A stretch of 64,000 nt of DNA from contig CAVSES010000002.1 of the NCBI GenBank assembly GCA_963727045.1, positions 1,240,001 to 1,304,000 of the forward strand, read 5' to 3'. Source of the DNA: Bog-1198 sp963727045. Lineage in GTDB: Bacteria; Pseudomonadota; Gammaproteobacteria; Steroidobacterales; Steroidobacteraceae. Both the position numbers and the translations under genes were made by a program. Of this stretch, positions 7,724 to 16,823 are shown piece by piece; position 1 is the first letter of the stretch, and every line of letters starts with the position of its first letter. Below the pieces are notes generated by a model that saw only the letters and a list, made by a program, of their open reading frames with translations, did no database searches and was not told the origin of the DNA.

Positions 7724-9850
7724 ATGGGCAGAAGTATCTTTCTGGGTTTGATGATTGCCGGCGCCGCAGCCGCATCGGCGGCTGCGCCCGTCGTCCCCGC
7801 GGACGACTCGCAGCTCGGCGAAATCATCGTCACTGCCGCCCTCCGGCCGGTCCAGCTCACCGACCTGCCGGCCAGCGTTTCCGTCCTGACCGGCGATGCT
7901 TTGCGGGACGCGGGCCAGCAGCACCTTGAGGACGTTCTCGCGCTGGTGCCGAATCTGAATTGGGCCGGCGACACGTCTCGTCCGCGGTATTTTCAAATCC
8001 GGGGGATCGGCGAGCTGCAGCAGTACCAGGGAGCACCCAATCCGTCGGTGGGCTTCCTCATCGATGACATCGACTTCAGCGGCTTGGGATCGGCCGCGAC
8101 ACTGTTCGACGTCGACCACGTCGAGGTATTGCATGGGCCGCAAGGCACCTTGTACGGAGCGAATGCCCTCGCGGGTCTCATCTACGTGAAGAGCTCCGCG
8201 CCTTCCGATACGTTCGGCGGTCGCGCCGAAGTCGACGCCGGCGACTACGGCGAGCGCTCCTATGGCGCCGTAATCACGGGCCCCGTGAGTTCGCTCGATT
8301 CCGCCTTCCGGCTGGCGGTGCAGCGCTACACCAGCGACGGTTTCTACCACGACGCCTATCTTGCGCGCAGCGACACGGACGGGCACGACGAACTCACGCT
8401 GCGCGGACGCTGGCGCTACGATCCCACCGATCAATGGCGCATCGACCTCACCCTCCTCCGGGTGCAGATCGACAACGGCTATGACGCTTGGGCCATCGAC
8501 AACACTCGCACCACGGAGTCCGACAATCCAGGTGTCGACCGGCAGCATTCCACGGGAATCTCGGCGCATGCGACCTACAGCGGTCTTCGCGGCGCCACCC
8601 TGACGACGATCGCGACATACGCCGACACGCTCGTCGACTACGGTTTCGACGGCGACTGGGGCAACCCCAAGCTGTGGGCGCCGTACACCTATGACTTTAC
8701 CGAATACCAGATTCGCCACCGCGCCACCCGCAGCCTCGAGATGCGCTTGGGCAATACGCAGGCTCGGGGCCTGTCCTGGCTGTTCGGTGTGTACGCCTTC
8801 GAACTCCGCGAGGGCTTGAGCGATACCAGCGCCGGCGTGTATGCCGATCCCTTCGATGCCACGCAGAATTCCACCAGTTTGACCGTGGTGTCGAGCCGGT
8901 ACCGTTCGCGGAGCGGCGCGCTGTACGGCCAACTCGACGGCGACCTGACGAACCGGACGCGCTGGTCCGTCGGTTTGCGCGGCGAACGCCGCACCAGCCA
9001 TTACGAGGATAGGACGACCAATCTCGATGCCCCGACCACGGCGAATGATTTCGGACCGGCGAATGATCTCTGGGGCGGACACGCATCGCTCGACATGCGC
9101 ATCGCCGACGGTGAGCACGTGTACGCGTTGATTTCGCGCGGCTACAAGGCCGGTGGTTTCAATTTGAGTCCCGGTCTGCCCGCGAGCCAGTTGCAGTACG
9201 CGGCCGAGTCGGATCTTAATTTCGAGATCGGCCACAAGGCTCGGTTGAACGACGGCAAACTTGAGATCGACACCTCGCTCTTCTACATGGACCGCCACTC
9301 GGAACAGCTTCTCACCGGCGAACAGCTGGTTCCCGACAATCCCGACACCTTCGTTTTCTACACCGGCAATGCGAAGTCCGGCTACAACTACGGTTTGGAG
9401 AGCACGCTTGCGTGGCGCGTCTCGCCGAAGCTCGAGCTCGGCGGCTCGCTCGGACTGCTCGACACGCTTTACCGAGGGTTCGTGCAGAACGGAGTCGAGC
9501 TTGCGGGCCGCGCGCTGCCGCATGCTCCCGGCTGGCAAGCCGCGCTCAATGCGACCTGGCGCGACGCGCGCGGTCCGTACGCGCGCATCGACGTGACGGG
9601 CATGGGCGCCTTCTACTACGACCTTCCGCCCAATGACACCCGCTCCCATCCCCGTGGACTGCTGAACGGCAAGGTGGGTTGGGAAACCGGGCGCTACGAG
9701 GCGTATCTCTGGGGGCGCAACTTACTGAACAAGGACTACACGGTGCGCGGCTTCTACTTCGGCGACCAGCCGCCGGACTTCCCCAACAAGCTCTATACGC
9801 AGCTTGGCGAGCCGCGCAACTTCGGCATGCATTTCACCGTGCATTACTAG
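7724..9850 (+). CDS. TonB-dependent outer-membrane receptor under TPP-riboswitch control (probable thiamin-related uptake)
   Basis: This 708-residue TonB-dependent receptor has a signal peptide (about residues 1-21), a TonB box GEIIVTA (32-38), a plug domain with RPRYFQIRGIG, and VEVLHGPQGTLYGANALAGLIYV as the conserved plug end. A C-terminal beta-barrel follows, ending FGMHFTVHY with a terminal aromatic residue. Receptors of this class bring substrates across the outer membrane using energy from TonB-ExbBD. The substrate is inferred from the TPP riboswitch immediately upstream: thiamin or a thiamin precursor or phosphate. Thi-box-controlled TonB receptors have been predicted before in other Gram-negative bacteria. 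No inner-membrane thiamin transporter lies next to it. Confidence 0.88.
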   Translation: MGRSIFLGLMIAGAAAASAAAPVVPADDSQLGEIIVTAALRPVQLTDLPASVSVLTGDALRDAGQQHLEDVLALVPNLNWAGDTSRPRYFQIRGIGELQQYQGAPNPSVGFLIDDIDFSGLGSAATLFDVDHVEVLHGPQGTLYGANALAGLIYVKSSAPSDTFGGRAEVDAGDYGERSYGAVITGPVSSLDSAFRLAVQRYTSDGFYHDAYLARSDTDGHDELTLRGRWRYDPTDQWRIDLTLLRVQIDNGYDAWAIDNTRTTESDNPGVDRQHSTGISAHATYSGLRGATLTTIATYADTLVDYGFDGDWGNPKLWAPYTYDFTEYQIRHRATRSLEMRLGNTQARGLSWLFGVYAFELREGLSDTSAGVYADPFDATQNSTSLTVVSSRYRSRSGALYGQLDGDLTNRTRWSVGLRGERRTSHYEDRTTNLDAPTTANDFGPANDLWGGHASLDMRIADGEHVYALISRGYKAGGFNLSPGLPASQLQYAAESDLNFEIGHKARLNDGKLEIDTSLFYMDRHSEQLLTGEQLVPDNPDTFVFYTGNAKSGYNYGLESTLAWRVSPKLELGGSLGLLDTLYRGFVQNGVELAGRALPHAPGWQAALNATWRDARGPYARIDVTGMGAFYYDLPPNDTRSHPRGLLNGKVGWETGRYEAYLWGRNLLNKDYTVRGFYFGDQPPDFPNKLYTQLGEPRNFGMHFTVHY

Positions 9851-9858
9851 GAGCGGAC

Positions 9859-11775
9859 CTACGGGGCTTTCCGTGCGTCGGGCGGCGCGTCCTCGGGCAA
9901 GAGATACGCGTCGAGGACCTTGCGCGCGATGGGAGCCGCCGCCGCCGCGCCGAAGCCGCCGTTCTCCACCAGAACTGAAATGGCTATCCGCGGATCATCC
10001 GCCGGAGCGTAGGCTATGAACCAGGCATGGTCGCGCTTGCGCTCCTCCAGGATCTTGGCGCGGGTATTTTCCGTCTGTTTGATGGTGAATACCTGGGCTG
10101 TTCCCGTTTTTCCCGCGAATTTGTACTTGGCCGCGACTCCGGCGGCATACGCGGTCCCGCCGGGAGACACGGCCCCGACCATTCCATCGTAAACGACGCC
10201 CCACTCCTCGTCGGTCGCGATGTCGACCGGCTTCATGAGCACCGGGCTTCGCGGCTTCGGCGTGCTGGACCCGGCCGCGCGCACTGCCGATACCAGCCGC
10301 GGCGTTGCGATGATCCGGCCTCGTTCGGCAATTTCAGCGGCAAAATGAGCTTGCTGCAGGGGTGTGACCGTGATCGGGCCCTGGCCGATCCCCATGCTGA
10401 TGGTCTCGCCCGGGAACCAGACCTGATCCGCCTTGCGCTTGAACACCTGGCGTTTCCATTCCGGCGATGCGTAGAGACCGGCTTTCTCGCCCGGTATGTC
10501 GATGCCGGTCACGGCGCCGTAACCAAAAGCGCTCATGAATTGGTGCATCCGATCGATGCCCAACTTCTCGGCGACCTTGTAGAAGTACACGTCGCAGGAT
10601 TCCGCGATGGCATGGCGCATGTCCAGGAAGCCGTGCTTCTTGTCGTCGCGATACTTGTTGCTGCTCCCGGGCAACGTGAAGAAGCCGGGGCAGAACTGGG
10701 GCTGCAGAGGTGAAATGATGTTGAATTTCTGTGCCGCCAGCGCGTACAGCGGCTTGACTGTGGAGCCCGGCGGATAAGCGCCGCGTAATGCGCGATTGAG
10801 AAGCGGCTTGTCGATGTCGTTCTGCAACGCCGCGTACTCGGCAACGGTGAGCCCGCGCACAAAATGATTCGGATCGAATCCGGGCGTGCTCGCGAGCGCG
10901 ATGACATCGCCGGTGCGCGGGTCGAGCGCCACGATGGATCCCCGCTTTCCCGCGAGAGCGTCCTCCGCCACCTTTTGCACGCGTATGTCCAATCCCAGGA
11001 TCAAATCGTCGCCCGCCACGGGAGACCGGGTATTGAGCTGCGGCGCGTAGTCGCCCTGCCTGTCCACCGGCCGGCCGGCGGCGTTGACGAGAACTTCCCT
11101 GGATCCGCGCTTGCCGTGGAGCTGCTGCTCGTAAGCCGCTTCGACGCCCAGCTTGCCGATGAGCGTCGTGCCTGCGTATTCGTCCGTGTCGATTTGCTTC
11201 ATGTCCTGTTCATTGATGGCGCTCACGTATCCAATGGCATGGACGGCCATTTCGCCGAGCGGATAATGCCGGGCCAGCCGGGTGCGGATGTCCACTCCCG
11301 AGAACTGGTAGCGATGAACCGCGAACAGCGCCATCTCCTCGTCGGTCAGCTGCAATTTGACGGGGACGCTCTCGTAAACCTTGTGCAGAAGGATGGTGCG
11401 CCGGATATTGGCAACCTCCTCGCCGCGCAGCAAACCGATGTCGACCAGCTCCGACAGGGTTGCGTCGAGCGATTTGATGTCGCCCACCTGTTCACGAACC
11501 AGCTCGATCTGATACGCCGGCAGATTGTCGGCGAGCACGACACCGTGCCGGTCCAGAATGAGGCCGCGGCTTGGCGGTATGGGTTCCGTGCGAATGCGGT
11601 TGCCCTGTGAAAGCGTCGAGTAGTATTCGTGGCGAAGCACCTGCAGGTAGAAGAGCCTCCCTGCGACCGCCATCAGCAGGACGCCTGCGAGGACGCCCGC
11701 GACGATGCTGCGCACGGCGAACAGCCGGTTCTCGGCAAAGAAGTTCTTGATCCGCGCCTGGCGGCCCCGGGGCAT
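9859..11775 (-). CDS. mrdA: Penicillin-binding protein 2 (peptidoglycan DD-transpeptidase)
   Basis: The 638-residue product is the elongasome transpeptidase that cross-links peptidoglycan during side-wall growth. It has a short cytoplasmic N-terminus, one membrane anchor (about residues 21-45), a PBP dimerisation domain beginning with PPSRGLILDRHG, and a transpeptidase domain. The three penicillin-binding motifs are all present: STVK (338-341), SCD (393-395) and KTG (556-558). It starts 7 bp after the upstream DUF4139 gene. rodA, mreBCD and rlpA, which often adjoin mrdA, are not seen here. It is convergent with the TonB receptor, 8 bp apart. Confidence 0.95.
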   Translation of the reverse strand: MPRGRQARIKNFFAENRLFAVRSIVAGVLAGVLLMAVAGRLFYLQVLRHEYYSTLSQGNRIRTEPIPPSRGLILDRHGVVLADNLPAYQIELVREQVGDIKSLDATLSELVDIGLLRGEEVANIRRTILLHKVYESVPVKLQLTDEEMALFAVHRYQFSGVDIRTRLARHYPLGEMAVHAIGYVSAINEQDMKQIDTDEYAGTTLIGKLGVEAAYEQQLHGKRGSREVLVNAAGRPVDRQGDYAPQLNTRSPVAGDDLILGLDIRVQKVAEDALAGKRGSIVALDPRTGDVIALASTPGFDPNHFVRGLTVAEYAALQNDIDKPLLNRALRGAYPPGSTVKPLYALAAQKFNIISPLQPQFCPGFFTLPGSSNKYRDDKKHGFLDMRHAIAESCDVYFYKVAEKLGIDRMHQFMSAFGYGAVTGIDIPGEKAGLYASPEWKRQVFKRKADQVWFPGETISMGIGQGPITVTPLQQAHFAAEIAERGRIIATPRLVSAVRAAGSSTPKPRSPVLMKPVDIATDEEWGVVYDGMVGAVSPGGTAYAAGVAAKYKFAGKTGTAQVFTIKQTENTRAKILEERKRDHAWFIAYAPADDPRIAISVLVENGGFGAAAAAPIARKVLDAYLLPEDAPPDARKAP

Positions 11776-11782
11776 CGCCGCT

Positions 11783-13339
11783 TCAGCCCGCAGCGCGTTG
11801 GATCTGATATCTCAACGTCACGGTCTCGTTGGCGGGGATCGCCAGGCGCAAGATCGGCCGCCCGTTCTTGGCATGGAGCGGATGGTCCGCGCGAACGATG
11901 CGGCCGCCCTCGGGCAGCCGCAGCCGCAGTTCGAATTCGATTTGCGCCGCACGCGCATTGCTGATGTCGACGTGACAAGCATCGATCTTTCCCGGAGCGG
12001 CACCGGTCCGTTCCTTGACGACGGTCACTTGAACGTCGGCGCTTGCGCCCATGCCGATTTCCACTTCTTCGTCGACGGCGAGGTCGCGCAGGCCTGATTC
12101 GTGCTGCAGCAATTTCTCCTTCCCTTGCGGGGTGTACACCGCGATGCGCCCCGACGGAAGCGGCAGGCCAAGATGATTCGCCGCGGTGTTCATGGTACGC
12201 AGTAATCGCGTTGCCGGTGAGGGTCCGACGGCATCGTCCGCCGCCAAATCCGCCCCATAGACGACGCTCACCGGAATATCCGATCGATCCAGCAACCGCA
12301 CCTGTTTCGATTGACGTCCGGCGATGGTGGTTCGTTCGGGCACGCGATATAGTTTGAGATCCCCGAGCTGCTCCTGTTCGACCTTCTTCGCGGCGACCAC
12401 CATGGACCTCAAGGCCCCCGCGGACGCTGGAAAAGCCAGCTTCTCTTCCAGGCGATCCATGCCCGCGGTCGCCGCGCCGCCGAGTTGCAGGGTCGCAGGC
12501 GAGTCGCTGGTCGAGCCTCGCGGCCAGCACTGCGCGAGAATCGGTCCACCGACGTCGATGGGTTCGACGTCGCCGTTCTCGCGGTTCACCCTGCCGGCCA
12601 CCACCTGCGTGTGCGCGGCCGGAAATCCGGCACCGTTGCCATTGGCCAGCGTGACCCAGGCTCCCAAATCCATCCGCTTTCCGTCGGCCGACATCGTGGC
12701 GGTGTAATCCGCCGACCAATCGAAACCGCGCGCCAGATACGACAACGTCACCGTCCTCGTCGCGGGCACCAAGCTTCGCACCAACACCGACAGCGTCGGC
12801 GTCGCCGCAAGATCGGCGACTCCCGCAAAGGCGAAGCTCTCGGGAAGCCCCGAGCAGCGCAGGGCCTCGATGCCCTCCGAGGTCTCAAACACCACTCCGC
12901 CGCCCGCGTCCGATCGGACTCTTCCCGTCACGCGCCGCTGGATTCCGGTCTTCTTGTCGGTGCGCAGAAGCGTCACCGGCTTGTCCAATGCGGCGGCGAG
13001 CAGGGCCGCCGGACTCAGCAATTTTCCTTCGCGATTCTTCTCGATGACACCGGCAGGAAGTCCGGCGACGAGCGCGCTGGCCGGTTCGATTCCATCCGCC
13101 ACTCCTTCGAAGCGAAGTCGGTTCACGCCGGCAGGCAGATGCACGGTTCGCGTTTCGCTGACCAGTGCGAAACCGCCGAGTTGGTCGAGACGGATCGACC
13201 CCGAACCCCGCTCGGGAGCACGATATATGGTGACCGAGACGTCCGACGGCGGCTCTGCCAGGACGTCGCCGGCCATCGCAGGAACCGGCGATCCTTGGGC
13301 CACTGCCGACACAACCGGCAAGAGCCACCGTCCGCGCAT
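11783..13339 (-). CDS. DUF4139 domain protein, copy B
   Basis: About 518 residues with an N-terminal signal peptide (hydrophobic stretch WLLPVVSAVAQGSPVPAMAG) and a DUF4139 region in the second half. Shared hallmarks with its neighbour are the SVTIYR start of the mature part, LSYLARGFDWSADYTA (the W..DY motif), and PERTTIAGRQSKQVRLLD. Family function is not established; the signal peptide places it in the envelope. It is the second of two tandem paralogues and lies directly before mrdA. Start choice: the ATG at 13339 has a GGGG 7 bases upstream; an ATG at 13354 is an alternative. A hairpin repeat separates it from copy A. Confidence 0.75.
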   Translation of the reverse strand: MRGRWLLPVVSAVAQGSPVPAMAGDVLAEPPSDVSVTIYRAPERGSGSIRLDQLGGFALVSETRTVHLPAGVNRLRFEGVADGIEPASALVAGLPAGVIEKNREGKLLSPAALLAAALDKPVTLLRTDKKTGIQRRVTGRVRSDAGGGVVFETSEGIEALRCSGLPESFAFAGVADLAATPTLSVLVRSLVPATRTVTLSYLARGFDWSADYTATMSADGKRMDLGAWVTLANGNGAGFPAAHTQVVAGRVNRENGDVEPIDVGGPILAQCWPRGSTSDSPATLQLGGAATAGMDRLEEKLAFPASAGALRSMVVAAKKVEQEQLGDLKLYRVPERTTIAGRQSKQVRLLDRSDIPVSVVYGADLAADDAVGPSPATRLLRTMNTAANHLGLPLPSGRIAVYTPQGKEKLLQHESGLRDLAVDEEVEIGMGASADVQVTVVKERTGAAPGKIDACHVDISNARAAQIEFELRLRLPEGGRIVRADHPLHAKNGRPILRLAIPANETVTLRYQIQRAAG

Positions 13340-13360
13340 GATCGCGCCCCGCATGATCTT

Positions 13361-13392
13361 AGGAGCCTGTCTGAGCATTCAGACAGGCTCCT
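13361..13392. repeat. 14-bp perfect palindrome (REP-like), overlapping a stop codon
   Basis: AGGAGCCTGTCTGA (13361-13374) and its exact reverse complement (13379-13392) flank the loop GCAT. On the minus strand the repeat starts at the TAG stop of DUF4139 copy A. No T-run follows, so it is not a classical terminator. A related, imperfect copy lies at 26439-26464, again at a stop codon. Confidence 0.7.
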
Positions 13393-14782
13393 AGTATCGA
13401 GTGTCGAAGGTGGCCGTCAGCGTGGCCTTGCCGTTGGCGGGCACGGTCACCGGCCACTCGGCCGTGTCGGCACCGCGCCGCGTGCTTTTGAGGCTCTCGG
13501 CGGTGATCCGCGAATCCCCCCACAGGCCGTCCTGCAGCAGATTGACGATGACGGTTCGAGGCAATGCATTGCTGAGCTCGTACCGCATGTCGGACTGCCA
13601 CTCGGTGGCGCTCAATCGCGTGCGCTTGTCGACCACCGCGCGCACTTTCACGTCGAACGCGTCCCCGGTGGCGAGTGACAGCGTCGATCCCATCGGCGTG
13701 TGATCGATGCGGCTCTCCCCGATGAACTGGGGATCGCCGCGTTTATCGCGCATGTAGAAGCGCAGCACTCCCGCAGGAAGCTGATCGCCGAGCCCGGCGT
13801 GCGCGCTGGTGGAAAAGCTGTAGACGCTCTTGGCGCTCTGCGGTGTGTCCGTCGTCCCCAGCCAGCGGTTGCGAAATTCATATCCATGTTCGGCGGGAAC
13901 GGCATGAACGTCCAGGAAGCTCACTTGCTTGGTCTGCAAATTGGCGATGGTGGTGCGTTCAGCCAGCGGATAAAGGTAATAATCCCCGAGGCGTTCGCGG
14001 TTGCCGCTTTCGGTGCCCGCCTGTTGCAGCGTCGGGCGGACCTCCCGGGGGCGATAGAAATTCGACGGCCTGCCGCCGCCATCGACCTGGGTCGGGGATC
14101 CGGCCACAAGCAGCGTTTGGGCATTGTCGTAGGTCGTACCGCTCGAGTTGGTCAGCGTAACCCACCCCTGCACGTCGATCTTGCTGTCGCTTTCGTCGTA
14201 GAGCGCCACGTAGTCGGCGCGCCAGCCGAGTCCGGGCGTCAGGTAGCTCAAGGTGGCCGGCCGCGTCCCGGCATGCCCGCCGATGACGGTGACGGACAGG
14301 GTCGGCCGTGCACGGAGATTGTCGGGCACCTTGTCGAAGATTACGCGCACCGGCAGACCGTCATCGCGCAGCACCTCGATGCGCTGCCCGATCTTCAGCA
14401 CCACGCCCCCGTTGGTCGCGAGAACCTCGGCCTGCTCCTTCGTTTCCACGCCGGTGGCCGGATTGACCCGGACGATGGTGACCTCGCGGCCCACCGCCTT
14501 TTCCATCAGTTTGGCGGGCGTGAGAAGATCGAAGTCGAAGTTCTGTTCGACGATGCTGATGTCGCTTGCGGTCAGCGAGGCGGTTTCCGGGCGGATTTGC
14601 GCCGACACGTCCTGGAATTCGATCCGCTGGCGGCCGCCCTTGACCTCCACATCGCGCCGATCCTGAATCAGCGCCAGGTCATCGGCATAAATCGTGACGG
14701 ACACGGCCCTCTCCGCGGCCATGGCCGTAAATTCCAACGGGATGGACAGCAGACAGCCGAGGACCAGGAAACGTAAACGCAT
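13391..14782 (-). CDS. DUF4139 domain protein, copy A
   Basis: The 463-residue secreted or periplasmic product has a signal peptide (MRLRFLVLGCLLSIPLEFTA, cut near MAA-ER). The mature part begins with SVTIYADDLALIQDRR, typical of the N-terminal part of DUF4139 proteins. A DUF4139 region follows with LSYLTPGLGWRADYVALYD and LAERTTIANLQTKQVSFLD. The family resembles animal/fungal 'DUF4139' mucoidy-inhibitor-like proteins, but its biochemical role is unknown. The ATG at 14782 has a GGAG 8 bases upstream and begins the signal peptide; the open frame continues upstream to 14980 without family similarity. The gene lies between pbpG and the paralogue before mrdA. Confidence 0.78.
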   Translation of the reverse strand: MRLRFLVLGCLLSIPLEFTAMAAERAVSVTIYADDLALIQDRRDVEVKGGRQRIEFQDVSAQIRPETASLTASDISIVEQNFDFDLLTPAKLMEKAVGREVTIVRVNPATGVETKEQAEVLATNGGVVLKIGQRIEVLRDDGLPVRVIFDKVPDNLRARPTLSVTVIGGHAGTRPATLSYLTPGLGWRADYVALYDESDSKIDVQGWVTLTNSSGTTYDNAQTLLVAGSPTQVDGGGRPSNFYRPREVRPTLQQAGTESGNRERLGDYYLYPLAERTTIANLQTKQVSFLDVHAVPAEHGYEFRNRWLGTTDTPQSAKSVYSFSTSAHAGLGDQLPAGVLRFYMRDKRGDPQFIGESRIDHTPMGSTLSLATGDAFDVKVRAVVDKRTRLSATEWQSDMRYELSNALPRTVIVNLLQDGLWGDSRITAESLKSTRRGADTAEWPVTVPANGKATLTATFDTRY

Positions 14783-14826
14783 AGCCCAACTCCGGCAAGC
14801 TGTGGCGCGTCGGTCGCGCGGTAAAG

Positions 14827-15690
14827 TCAGCGCATCGACATCTGAACGTGCTGGTTGGCGCTCGTCTCCATCCAAGTCTTGATGCGTTTGGCATCCGCAA
14901 CGCGCGTGTACTTGCCGAATGAATCCAGCAATACGATGATGACCGAGCGGCCTTCGATGACGGCTGCCATGACCAGGCACTTGCCGGCCTCGGTGATGTA
15001 GCCGGTCTTTTGCACGATGATGTTCCAGGTCGGGTTCGCCACCAGATTGTCGGTATTGCGGAATTCCACCATGTGCTTGCGCACTTTCACGGCGTAGCGC
15101 CGGTCGGTCGAATACTCCCGGATGCGGGGGTTATGCGAGGCCGCGATCACGAGCTTGGACAGATCCTCGGGACTCGCCACATTCTGGCTCGACAGGCCCG
15201 TGGGATCGACGAAGTGCGCGCTGGTCATGCCGAGCATCGCGGCTTTGGCGTTCATCGCCGCGACCATGGCGGGCAATCCGCCCGGGTAGTGGTTCCCCAA
15301 GGCGTGCGCGGCGCGGTTTTCGGACGACATGAGGGCCAGGTGCATCAGATCGCCCCGGGTCAGGGTCGTTCCGACGGCAAGGCGTGAAAAACCGCCCTTC
15401 GGCAGGTCCCGGTCGGCGTCGGTGATCTGAATCGGCTCATCGAGAGGCTGCTTGGCGTCCAGGACCACCAGAGCAGTCATCAGCTTGGTGATGGAGGCGA
15501 TCGGCATCGGCACGTCGGAATTGCGCGAATACAGCACCGAGGAATCGCTTTGATCCAAGATGAGCACGGAACTTGATTTCAGCTTCGGGTCGCTGATCGG
15601 CTTGGCGCCCGCCTGCAATGCCAAAAAACCCAGGATCACGCCGGCCAGTGCGCGCAGCGGCAGATTCGGCTCTCGACGGGTCAACACCAT
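14827..15690 (-). CDS. pbpG: Serine-type D-alanyl-D-alanine endopeptidase (PBP7-like)
   Basis: The 287-residue peptidase of the S11 (low-molecular-mass PBP) family trims or cleaves cross-links in peptidoglycan in the periplasm. The signal peptide is about residues 1-29. The active-site motifs are SITK (66-69), SEN (123-125) and KTG (228-230). It lacks the C-terminal PBP5-type beta domain, which fits PBP7 (endopeptidase) rather than a carboxypeptidase. The start at 15690 was chosen because the signal peptide begins there; an ATG at 15732 is also in frame. It sits in a run of envelope genes on the same strand. Confidence 0.88.
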   Translation of the reverse strand: MVLTRREPNLPLRALAGVILGFLALQAGAKPISDPKLKSSSVLILDQSDSSVLYSRNSDVPMPIASITKLMTALVVLDAKQPLDEPIQITDADRDLPKGGFSRLAVGTTLTRGDLMHLALMSSENRAAHALGNHYPGGLPAMVAAMNAKAAMLGMTSAHFVDPTGLSSQNVASPEDLSKLVIAASHNPRIREYSTDRRYAVKVRKHMVEFRNTDNLVANPTWNIIVQKTGYITEAGKCLVMAAVIEGRSVIIVLLDSFGKYTRVADAKRIKTWMETSANQHVQMSMR

Positions 15691-15821
15691 TGATTGTCTC
15701 GTTGTTCTGGACGGAAAGCAGCAAGCTGACATATGTCAATCAGGTCGCGACGTGATGCAGCGCTAACTTTGCCATCATTTTTTCGAAAGTCCAGAACATT
15801 CAGGTCTTTGGACCGCCAACC

Positions 15822-16820
15822 TCATGCATTTGCCTCGCTGCCGGGCACCCGCCGCAGTTCTTTGTCTCGGTACATCTTGCGGTCGGCGATGCTGAGCAGT
15901 TCGCGCACGTCGCGGCCATCCTTGGGATAATTGACCACGCCGATGCTGACGCTGCAGCGGATCATGCGGGACCGCAGATCGAGGGTGGTCTTGTAGACAT
16001 TGTGCCGCACGCGCTTGACGACGGCATCGGCGATTTCCGGCGACGCTCCGGGCAACAGCACTGCAAACTCGTCCCCGCCGAAGCGCGCGGCATAATCGGT
16101 GTTGCGGATGCTTCTTTGCAGACATTGCGCGACCAGCGTGATGGCGCTGTTCCCTGCCTCGTGCCCGAAGGCGTCGTTGATGTCCTTGAGCTTGTCCATG
16201 TCGATCATGAGCAGCGCATACATGCCGCGTTCACGCTCGCTCATATCATGCGTGCGCTGCCACACCTCGTTGAACATGCGCAGGTTGTAAAGACCCGTGA
16301 GCGCATCGGTTTGCGCGAGGTTCTCGATCCGTTCCCGGGCCTCGGTAATGTCCGCCGACAGCGTGGTCGTCAGATAGGCGACCAACAAGAACGGCGCCAG
16401 TTGCCCCACGGCCTGACTGGCGTAGTTCAGCGACGCGACGTCGAGCCCTGGAGTTGCGGCAGCGAGCAGCAGATGGCAGACCGCGATCACCGCCACCTGC
16501 AGCAGGGTAACGAGGCGTCCCAGGGTGAGGGCACTCAGGATGACCGGCAGCAGGTACAGATTGAGCAGGGGACTCGAACACTTTCCCGTGAACCACAAGA
16601 CGCCGGTGATGAACGCCACCATGGACCAGGACTCGATCAACAAACGTGTCCGCGTACGTCGCGGGAAGAATCGGCGCGCCCGGAACAGGACAATCGCAAT
16701 CGCGAAAGCGCCCAGCAGTCCGAGCACCGGCCACAGCTGCGTCGCCAGCGCGCGGGACCAAACGAGCACCAAGGCGGCCAGCGCGAGGCACAAGATCTCA
16801 ATGGACCGGGTACTGCGCAC
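15822..16820 (-). CDS. Membrane-bound diguanylate cyclase (GGDEF)
   Basis: The 332-residue protein has five or six N-terminal membrane segments (about residues 8-155) followed by a GGDEF domain. The catalytic motif GGDEF is intact at 248-252, and the product-inhibition I-site RxxD is present as RNTD at 239-242, five residues before it. The DALTGLYN motif that opens the domain is at about 172-179. It should make cyclic di-GMP from GTP and be feedback-inhibited. The membrane part has no named sensor domain that I recognise. It begins 3 bp after ctpA ends, so the two genes are likely co-transcribed. Confidence 0.9.
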   Translation of the reverse strand: MRSTRSIEILCLALAALVLVWSRALATQLWPVLGLLGAFAIAIVLFRARRFFPRRTRTRLLIESWSMVAFITGVLWFTGKCSSPLLNLYLLPVILSALTLGRLVTLLQVAVIAVCHLLLAAATPGLDVASLNYASQAVGQLAPFLLVAYLTTTLSADITEARERIENLAQTDALTGLYNLRMFNEVWQRTHDMSERERGMYALLMIDMDKLKDINDAFGHEAGNSAITLVAQCLQRSIRNTDYAARFGGDEFAVLLPGASPEIADAVVKRVRHNVYKTTLDLRSRMIRCSVSIGVVNYPKDGRDVRELLSIADRKMYRDKELRRVPGSEANA

Positions 16821-16823
16821 GCT

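Noticed and set aside
12485..13678. 397-codon plus-strand open frame over the DUF4139 genes
   Set aside because: Composition is His/Arg/Gln-rich without domains, and it runs opposite to two genes with good signal peptides and family motifs.
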